From Paramacrobiotus metropolitanus (taxonomy: Eukaryota; Tardigrada; Eutardigrada; Parachela; Macrobiotidae): a stretch of 64,000 nt of DNA. Each line of letters starts with the position of its first letter. The first letter of the stretch is position 1. Shown piece by piece: positions 57,237 through 64,000 of this stretch. The stretch spans positions 744,001-808,000 of the forward strand of contig NW_026570225.1 of NCBI RefSeq assembly GCF_019649055.1, written 5' to 3'. The notes beneath the pieces are model-generated. The model was not told the DNA's origin, searched no databases, and saw only the letters and a list, made by a program, of their open reading frames with translations. Position numbers and translations under genes: made by a program.

Positions 57237-60200
57237 TTAAAAAAATCCGATCCGTAATGGATAGTCATAATTTCCATAAGATTCATAGACGTCTCTTTCC
57301 ATTTGATGCTTTCTGGACCGATCCTCCAGTTTCCTGTCCAGATACTCCTGAACACCATCTTGACTAGCCGACGTATTACCCACGAAGCGGCTGCAGTTAT
57401 GCTCCAAATCCGACCCACTGGCGTGGTCCGAATATCCCGAGCCGACACTGCGGAATCTCCGTGTCCAACTTGACAGGCCGTCCGCCGTACTCAGCGGTAT
57501 TTGTTGATCACACATGTACGTCCAGGACGTCGACATCTCCGTCCGTGTTTTCATTACGCGGCCCAGGATGGACTCACTCCAAGCCAGCTCTTCCGGCAAC
57601 CGTCCCAGAAGGTCAGTTGCGTAAAGATCGACTTCCGGTACTTGTAGGAGATACTTGATTATACTTTTTCTCCGCAAAACAACTGCCAAATGCAATGGGG
57701 TGAAACCATTGTGCTCCTGGATATTTGCACAAAATGGATCTTTTTTTATCAGCAACCGTACAACGGAAACATTGTCGCCCACTTCGATGGCCCGGTGTAC
57801 CGCACAACACCCGTCCACAACATTTATCGCTGAGACGTGATTTATGGTGTAGTTGTCACGAAAAATCGTTAATACACAGTCAGTATTCGTGGTCTCAGTG
57901 TTACCGGAGATGTACTGGAATGCGTTCTGACGACCGCTTCGACTCGCGTCCTGCATAGTTTTAACATCGCCAACATTTTGATACTCTGCTTGAGCAATGT
58001 TAACTATGTCCAATCCTTTATCCACTTGAACAGACTTCGATTCCGCATCAAAAGGCCGGCATTCTTGTTCCGCGCTCTCCAGAAGGAAATCCAAAATCTT
58101 CAGGTTACCAGACTGTGCTGCTACCATCAAGGGCGTATCACCGATATGATCACGAAAGTAATGGTCGAACTGCGACTGCCACATTGCTTTCAGAGTTTTC
58201 AAATCGCTTTTCTCAATCGATCGGAAAATGGCGATCTGTCGGGGTAATCTATGGGCATCCAGAACGGCTTGTACGGATTCATATCGTGAATGCAAGAGGA
58301 TCCCGTCTCGAAAATAACCGCAACAACTGGCACCCAGCGACAACAGCATCTTCAACGCGTCCGCATGTCCCCCTTCGGCGGCCAAGTATACTGGCGTCTG
58401 TTCGTAACAATTCAAGGCATTCAAACAAATTGTTCTTTTCTCCTTACAGATCAGCTGCACGACAAAAGCAATGATATCAGCGTGTCCCCCACGAGCAGCA
58501 GCATGCAGGACAGTGTCCATGGTTGGACGATGGCGTTTAGTTACATCGCCTCCATATTCAACAAAAACTTGCAAGGCTTTCAGCTGACCATTTCCGGCCG
58601 CTAAAAAGACCGGGCTTTCTTCACGGGAGTTGAGAATGTTGATGTCGTCTCCTGGTTCGAGAACGGTCAAGGAATGACTTTCGCCGGCTGCAGCCGCAAA
58701 AACTGCCGGCCGCACGACTTGCGACTGCCGTTTCTTGGAAGTAATTCGTAATATATCGGACACACTGGCCGATTTGGCTTCCTGGATCGCTTGCTGCAGT
58801 CCTGTCCAACAAATACGATATTTCATCATGGTCTGGACTATTTCTAATTTATCGTCCTGTACAGCGTAGTCGAGCGCTGACCTTCCTGAAAAGTCCCGTA
58901 ACGACGTGCATATTCCACTTTCTAACAAAGCTTCAAGTAGAATCATCTTCTTCTGAACCACTGCTCTTATTAACAACGATTGTCCATTTTGCGGATGTTG
59001 AATATTAAGTGGCATATGGGAAATTTTCAGCGCATCTTTCAATAATGCCTCGCTTCCGGGTTGGTCCAAAATCCAGAAAATCAGAGGCCCTTCTTCGCCA
59101 AAAGTGACCGTCAGATCATACGCGGAAACTGTAGAGTGAAGTAAATTACTAGCAACCGCAGCGCTTTTTATAGTTTGATACCGCCCCCATCGAAGTGGCA
59201 TTAGCTCTTCCTTAAAGCGGTGCCGAAGTGATCCGCGACATAGCTCTTCCGGCAAACTGTTGTCCGCTGCAACGGCATTGGGATTAGCATTGTGTTGCAG
59301 CAGCAGTCTGAACACGGAAAAATGGCCCCGGGCGGCAGCCACATGGAGCGGCGTCCGCTGGGAGATGTCCTCGCAGTAGTTAACATCGCCTCCGAAGACC
59401 ACAATCAACAATTCACACAATGTGCTCTGTCCATTCTTGACGGCCGAAAAGAGTAAAGAATTCCACAGCTGTACATCGGCACCCATCGCCTTCAGTCGAA
59501 GCAGTACGGTGACCAGCTGCAGTGTAAATGGAACGTCGTAATAAAACGGTTTAAGAATGACCGTCGTGTCGTCGTGCTCGAGTACGGTACTATCCAGCGG
59601 ACTGCTGGCACGGCAGTAATCCAGATGCAAGCCTTCAATAAAGCCCTCAATCATCGCTTCCGGTTCTGTATGGCCGAACTGCACCAGCGCAGATTTATTC
59701 CTCCATAACGCCGCAGTCTGCAGGGCGGTGAAGTTATTCGTCAACTGCTGTCCGGGGAGGACTAAACCCAAGTTGAGCAAAGCAGTCAGAAGGGAATCAG
59801 GACCGTTCCGCACAGCAAACAACAATAGATCATTCAAAAAACTATCAACAGCCGCTTTTCCGGAAGTATTGTCTTCAAGTTGCGCCGATTTGGCTACCAG
59901 ACCACTGATCCAGCTTTCCATCTTCGATGCCGCAGGCCACTGAACGCCGGCGTCTGCCTGCGTGGTCACATTGTCTAAACAGAATCTCCCGAATTCCTCG
60001 AGGAGTTGGTCTCGAAATTCTAGTAATGATGGCAGCAAGGTGATCGTTTGTAGAGAATCCAAATCTGCCGGTGGCGAGTCAGGCGTCAGGTGGGAATGCA
60101 CGGACGACTGTCCGATTCCCGAATCGGATAAGTCCTTCACACCGCAAGCAGTTTCCTCCATAATGTCAATTACAACGCAGTCTTTCAGACAGGGTTTAGA

Positions 60201-60266
60201 ATAATACGACTGCTCAGTCTCCAGTAATTCGTTCTGCATAAAAACATTTTTACGGTATAACAGCAT
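57237..60266 (-). CDS. Ankyrin-repeat protein, 1009 residues, single coding exon
   Basis: An uninterrupted 1009-codon ORF, the longest in the window. Ankyrin repeats are scattered from about residue 290 to 940, with hallmark TPLHVAAARGHFSVFRLLL, ESPVFLAAGNGQLKALQVF, TVLHAAARGGHADIIAFV, TPVYLAAEGGHADALKMLL, TPLMVAAQSGNLKILDFLL and TPLHLAVVLRRKSIIKYLL. The N-terminal 280 residues are acidic/helical without a recognised domain, and the C-terminal 70 are Ser/Arg/Tyr-rich. No membrane segment, kinase, SOCS or death domain was seen. Such proteins are usually protein-binding scaffolds; function unknown. A donor-like GGAG/GTAAGG near 60435 suggests an upstream 5' UTR exon. The first ATG (60266) is taken; Met10 is an alternative. 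Confidence 0.88.
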   Translation of the reverse strand: MLLYRKNVFMQNELLETEQSYYSKPCLKDCVVIDIMEETACGVKDLSDSGIGQSSVHSHLTPDSPPADLDSLQTITLLPSLLEFRDQLLEEFGRFCLDNVTTQADAGVQWPAASKMESWISGLVAKSAQLEDNTSGKAAVDSFLNDLLLFAVRNGPDSLLTALLNLGLVLPGQQLTNNFTALQTAALWRNKSALVQFGHTEPEAMIEGFIEGLHLDYCRASSPLDSTVLEHDDTTVILKPFYYDVPFTLQLVTVLLRLKAMGADVQLWNSLLFSAVKNGQSTLCELLIVVFGGDVNYCEDISQRTPLHVAAARGHFSVFRLLLQHNANPNAVAADNSLPEELCRGSLRHRFKEELMPLRWGRYQTIKSAAVASNLLHSTVSAYDLTVTFGEEGPLIFWILDQPGSEALLKDALKISHMPLNIQHPQNGQSLLIRAVVQKKMILLEALLESGICTSLRDFSGRSALDYAVQDDKLEIVQTMMKYRICWTGLQQAIQEAKSASVSDILRITSKKRQSQVVRPAVFAAAAGESHSLTVLEPGDDINILNSREESPVFLAAGNGQLKALQVFVEYGGDVTKRHRPTMDTVLHAAARGGHADIIAFVVQLICKEKRTICLNALNCYEQTPVYLAAEGGHADALKMLLSLGASCCGYFRDGILLHSRYESVQAVLDAHRLPRQIAIFRSIEKSDLKTLKAMWQSQFDHYFRDHIGDTPLMVAAQSGNLKILDFLLESAEQECRPFDAESKSVQVDKGLDIVNIAQAEYQNVGDVKTMQDASRSGRQNAFQYISGNTETTNTDCVLTIFRDNYTINHVSAINVVDGCCAVHRAIEVGDNVSVVRLLIKKDPFCANIQEHNGFTPLHLAVVLRRKSIIKYLLQVPEVDLYATDLLGRLPEELAWSESILGRVMKTRTEMSTSWTYMCDQQIPLSTADGLSSWTRRFRSVGSGYSDHASGSDLEHNCSRFVGNTSASQDGVQEYLDRKLEDRSRKHQMERDVYESYGNYDYPLRIGFF

Positions 60267-62260
60267 ATGAATACTTTTATTGTTCAGAAAAGCGGAAACA
60301 AGGCGTACGATGCTGCTATACTATATACGATTATACAGAATATGTCTGTACTCTGTAGAAACTTGTAAAAATAAGTAGTAAGGTAGTTTCATAAAGTTTT
60401 TTGTCTAAAGACTAAAGATGCTCACTTCACCTTACCTCCATATTTACATGCTCCGTAATTCTGATAAACAGACCAGGTGGTATTTCGTAAGACGACGTTA
60501 CGAAAACTGATTTGTCAATCTGCATTATCTGCACATTGTGCACAACAGTGCAATCGAAACAACGCGATCCAGCCGACCTACAAATTCATATGTGGACAAT
60601 GACCCTATACCCAATACATGTATGAATGTACTGTCATTTCATAAACACTGAAGCAAACGCTTGTATACAATTGTATCAGACAATTTCAGAATGGTGCATT
60701 ATCATAGAAAGATTTCGAAGTAATCTTTGAATGCATATCTCAGCACAGTTATAGACCACCGACAAAGTGATTAATATGAAGCACTTTGCCACCGACATCC
60801 ACAAGGACCGTAGCCAAACGGATTTGCAAAAGCATGGAAGCGATACTGTACTAATGGTAAGTGTGCTTTACTAAAAGTCTAAAACCAAAGTCTGGAACGC
60901 TTAAACCAAAACGCAATACGCTAAAACTGCGGCCGGTGCAAGTATCGTAAAGTCACTACTGATGCACAACGGCAGCGTTACCAACAAGCGATATGGGATT
61001 CTCTTATCACTTCCATAGTTCCATTTAATACGAGAAGCCGATAACGGCTAACTATGTACTATGTATCTTCTATATTTTCTGCCCAGCTGATGCATCAGTT
61101 AGACAAACTTTATCTGTAACTTCTTTATCTGTACCTTTGCAGTACGCAAACACGTATTGCAGAACAGACAATCCAATTAGGCCAATCCACTTACTTCATC
61201 TTATCACTGCCGTCCGTTCTTGAAATTTAACAACATTAAGAGAAAAAACTCGTAGCGTAGTCCATCAGTGTGCACAAACTACTCTCCAATCTCCATTAGC
61301 CAAACTGGAATTCTGAGGATGAGGTGAATATTAACGTCTGTTCCGAAATTGCACAATTCAGACAGAAAAAACACCATTCCCAGTTACTGTTAGATTCCGC
61401 GGTACCAAGATGTGCTCCAGCGGTTCCAGTAAGTTCTAAATCAGGAAAACCATTGGGAGCACTGACAAGTGAATACGACGATACTCGTCGTTTGTTTGTA
61501 CTCACTCCTGCGAAATGCAATGTGGGGTGGATCCGACTAAGTATTTGCTGTGTCATTATACAAATATTATCGGTCTGTCTGGTGCTTAAATCTTGATGGG
61601 GCACCCTGTCTCGAACCGCGATGCACACACTTGCAATCGCAGGCCAATGGCCATTTTTGCCATTCGCATGAGCTAGCAATTTCCAGTCAGAGTGAGAAAA
61701 AGCAAAGCTGTAATCTGATAGGATAAAAATCATAAAACAATAGTCTGGAAAATAATCTCATAAAAAAATATTCTTCAGGTATCGATTCTTATTATTTAGG
61801 CGGCATATATGTAAATTCTTATTACCAGTTGAATTTGCTCATACTTTTCACAATGAGCGGGTTTGCCCTTGTACTGGGGATGCGGATCTGAACAGTTGCC
61901 CTGTAGTACTAGGACAAGACCGACAAGTAATTAAAGCGGATAAGTGCCAAATTTTAATGATGATTTACAGCTGTTGTTTATGATTTGTGAGCATTCCTTT
62001 TGAAAATAGGTACAGAGTCTGTAAGTGTTGTATATGAGAGGCAAACTTTTGCAGTTGTAAAAATTAGCAATAATGATATAATCTGTCCATGCTTTTAAGT
62101 CCACACTAACAGAGTTGCTTCGTTCCTTCCCCGATATAAAGTGCTACTGCGTTTTCGCGGGAGAAAAACTTATAAATACTTCATAATCGATCACAACAAG
62201 GTCACCAATGGAATCATGCATCCATCCGGAAATATATATATTTTCATTCTTCTATCTACA
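60267..62260. other. Intergenic, ankyrin gene to NHLH1
   Basis: Likely a 5' UTR exon of the ankyrin gene near 60436-60545 (minus). A 145-codon minus ORF at 61296-61733 has a true ATG but no recognisable domain and overlaps a 90-codon plus frame. I treat both as unsupported. Confidence 0.4.
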
Positions 62261-62956
62261 TTAGGACTCCAAAATATGTCGAAGAAAGGCGATGTAAGTT
62301 ATGGCGGAACGAAGAATTTCAATTTTCGATAGTTTTTTATCTGGCGGATAGATGTGCAAAAGTTTTCGTAAAGCCGCGAATCCCAAATTGAATGCTTCGA
62401 TACGTGCCCTTTCCCGTGTTGCGTGAGCGTGTCGGTATTTTTCGGTGCATCTTCTCCTATGTAAAACACATCAGTTACTGTATTTTAATAGTATCAATTT
62501 GCAGGTACTCAAGGTTGTTGGATATTCTTTTAATGTCGTGTTTATATGTAAATACCTCTGTGCATTATTACCGGAAATAACTACTTCTACAGAAGTATGC
62601 AATAATTATACGAGTACTGTAAGTATAATGTATAATAGTATAATAACTAAGTTAGCAGATGGACAACGTTTTGCAGCGTCCAGCTGGGTTCACCTTCTCC
62701 TGCGCTCTTCTCGTGATAAATGCTGCAGAGCAGGATCACCGTTATAAGCACGTCGTTGTCTGCGAGTACCAGTCTTGTGGGTTCGAGTTCTTTGCTCAGA
62801 TTCGCATAGTTTGAGGGGCTCGGTATTGCTCTTGATATTTCCCATACCAGTGATACAAGATTCTTGCATTTCCTCTCCTGTACAAGTCTGGTAAGTCTCC
62901 AAATCGTATACGCTCTGGTCGTCGAAAGACATATTTTGAGAATATGAGTCAGGCAT
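62261..62956 (-). CDS. NHLH1: NHLH1/HEN1-type bHLH transcription factor
   Basis: Two exons, 62694-62956 and 62261-62456, join at AG/G to give 152 residues (human NHLH1 133). The bHLH is almost canonical for the HEN family: LQHLSREERRRR, KYRHAHATRERARIEAFN, the loop IYPPDKKLSKIEILR and a second helix SAITYIAFLRHILES ending the protein exactly where NHLH proteins end. NHLH factors bind E-boxes as dimers with class I bHLH proteins and act in neuronal differentiation; C. elegans hlh-15 is the nematode member. The N-terminus is acidic/Ser-rich, then basic. The 237-bp intron falls within the basic Arg run, a position that splits the gene into two short ORFs and hides it from ORF scans. Confidence 0.93.
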
Positions 62957-64000
62957 TTCCGGAAAACTGCAACTGGCAATTTTCTTCTACGTGGCCAGAT
63001 GGAGTGTAGTTCTAGAACATGCTGGCGTACATTTCCGTCACATAATGCAATAAAAACCAGAATCACACGGAAGTTTTTTTAACAAATCAATTAAATATGC
63101 CAGTGCTTTACTGCGCTACACGGCAATGCAATTTTTAAGATTTACAACTGCATTACTGTAAAAGAAAAACTATTTCTGTACCTGCATTTAAATCATGTAC
63201 GTACAACAAAAATTTCAGTAATTCAGGTTTCCAAAGCATAATCATAGTGAATTATTCGGTCATGCGTTCTGTACTTAACGCGGAAGCGTATTATCAGAAC
63301 ATAGGCAAGTACAACCGCACATATAAAGCAAGGCATGACCTTTCTGGGATATAACCGCCTGGATTCATGAAAATAAAAATAGGCAAGAGCAGCACCCTTA
63401 CCTAATTTTTTACTGGTGGATTATCCTGGCACTAAACAAGAGGTATAATTATATAAGTTGATTAATTGAAAGAAAAATTAAAGCAGTTTAGGCGATTTGG
63501 ATGCACACAACCTCTTGGATATGACCTGTCACTAAAGTTTTCAAGTGGCTGTTTTAAACTGCTACTGTAGCAGTTTTACTTAAAATTTACTCCAAAATTA
63601 ATATCCATAAAAACCTCCGGATGGTTCAGTAGGAGAACTGCACAGTCCGTAGTTCATTCTATATCTGCAAAGGTCGCGCGGGGCAGTATCAACGGATTGT
63701 AGTATGTACTTTAGCACAATAAAACGCTTGAATGCTGGCATTCGACATCAATGCCACCATTTAAAAATTAATACTGTATCACATACCACTATTGTCATCG
63801 TAACTTGCAGTATTAAGTATTCAGAAAATCTACCAAAACATGAAACACTTTTATTTTGCGAAAAAGAAAACTGGTGTAGGGCAGAAATTCTTGTTGTGCT
63901 AAAAACGGTGCTGTCATCAACGCGAGCAGATGTGGAGGAAAATAGGAAGGGATTTGGAGGTGCCGGCCTGAAAGAGTGTCGTCAAGGGAATTGTGCAAGT
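62957..64000. other. Right edge, upstream of NHLH1
   Basis: NHLH1 promoter region. No gene supported; a minus frame at 63813-63998 begins at TTG and may be chance or a partial exon continuing outside the window. Confidence 0.4.

Noticed and set aside
61296-61733. 145-codon minus ORF upstream of the ankyrin gene
   Set aside because: True ATG, but unrecognisable protein, an overlapping ORF on the other strand, and no promoter or poly(A) context.
63813-63998. 61-codon minus ORF at the right edge
   Set aside because: Starts at TTG at the window boundary; it cannot be judged without flanking sequence.

Overview
This is nuclear DNA from a compact-genome animal. Reconstructed genes have GT-AG introns, many only 56-75 bp long, and encode clear relatives of animal proteins: OSBP, UNC119, NELF-A, PHF10, ZNF592/ZNF687, NHLH1/HEN1, WBP2, ABHD3, ethanolamine kinase, glyoxalase I and mL53. 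NELF-A argues against a nematode, because established knowledge says C. elegans lacks NELF. Gene density (about one per 4-5 kb), tiny introns and a hydrophilin-like small protein would fit a tardigrade or another small-genome ecdysozoan. The taxon is an inference.

Layout. 0.5-7 kb: WBP2-like (minus), an unrecognised nuclear protein (plus), UNC119 (minus). 7-10 kb: intergenic DNA with two inverted-repeat elements. 10-18.3 kb: 14-exon OSBP (plus). 19.1-19.6 kb: mL53 (minus). 22.3-23.1 kb: a TATA-driven gene for a 58-residue very hydrophilic protein (minus). 23.9-25.3 kb: glyoxalase I (plus), converging on a two-exon class A GPCR (25.8-29.4 kb, minus). 29.4-32.9 kb: mostly empty. 32.9-37.8 kb: a five-exon ZNF592/687-type zinc-finger protein (minus). 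40.1-42.4 kb: NELF-A (minus), head-to-head with PHF10/BAF45A (43.0-45.5 kb, plus), which converges on ethanolamine kinase (45.9-48.6 kb, minus). 50.0-54.6 kb: ABHD3-like alpha/beta hydrolase (minus). 55.5-56.3 kb: hAT-like MITE dimer. 57.2-60.3 kb: intronless-looking 1009-residue ankyrin protein (minus). 62.3-63.0 kb: NHLH1/HEN1-type bHLH factor (minus).

Functionally these are mostly housekeeping genes with no operon logic. Three neighbouring genes (ZNF592/687-like, NELF-A, PHF10) all act on chromatin or transcription. UNC119, OSBP, ethanolamine kinase and ABHD3 concern lipids or lipidated proteins. Exon boundaries were placed by hand from splice consensus, reading-frame closure and remembered family conservation. 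All total coding lengths divide by three, but no transcript or database evidence was available. The most unusual items are the hydrophilin gene, the hAT-type MITE dimer with a perfect 8-bp target duplication, a 54-bp perfect palindrome inside the ethanolamine kinase gene, and recurrent weak splice donors. No CRISPR array, rRNA or convincing tRNA was seen.
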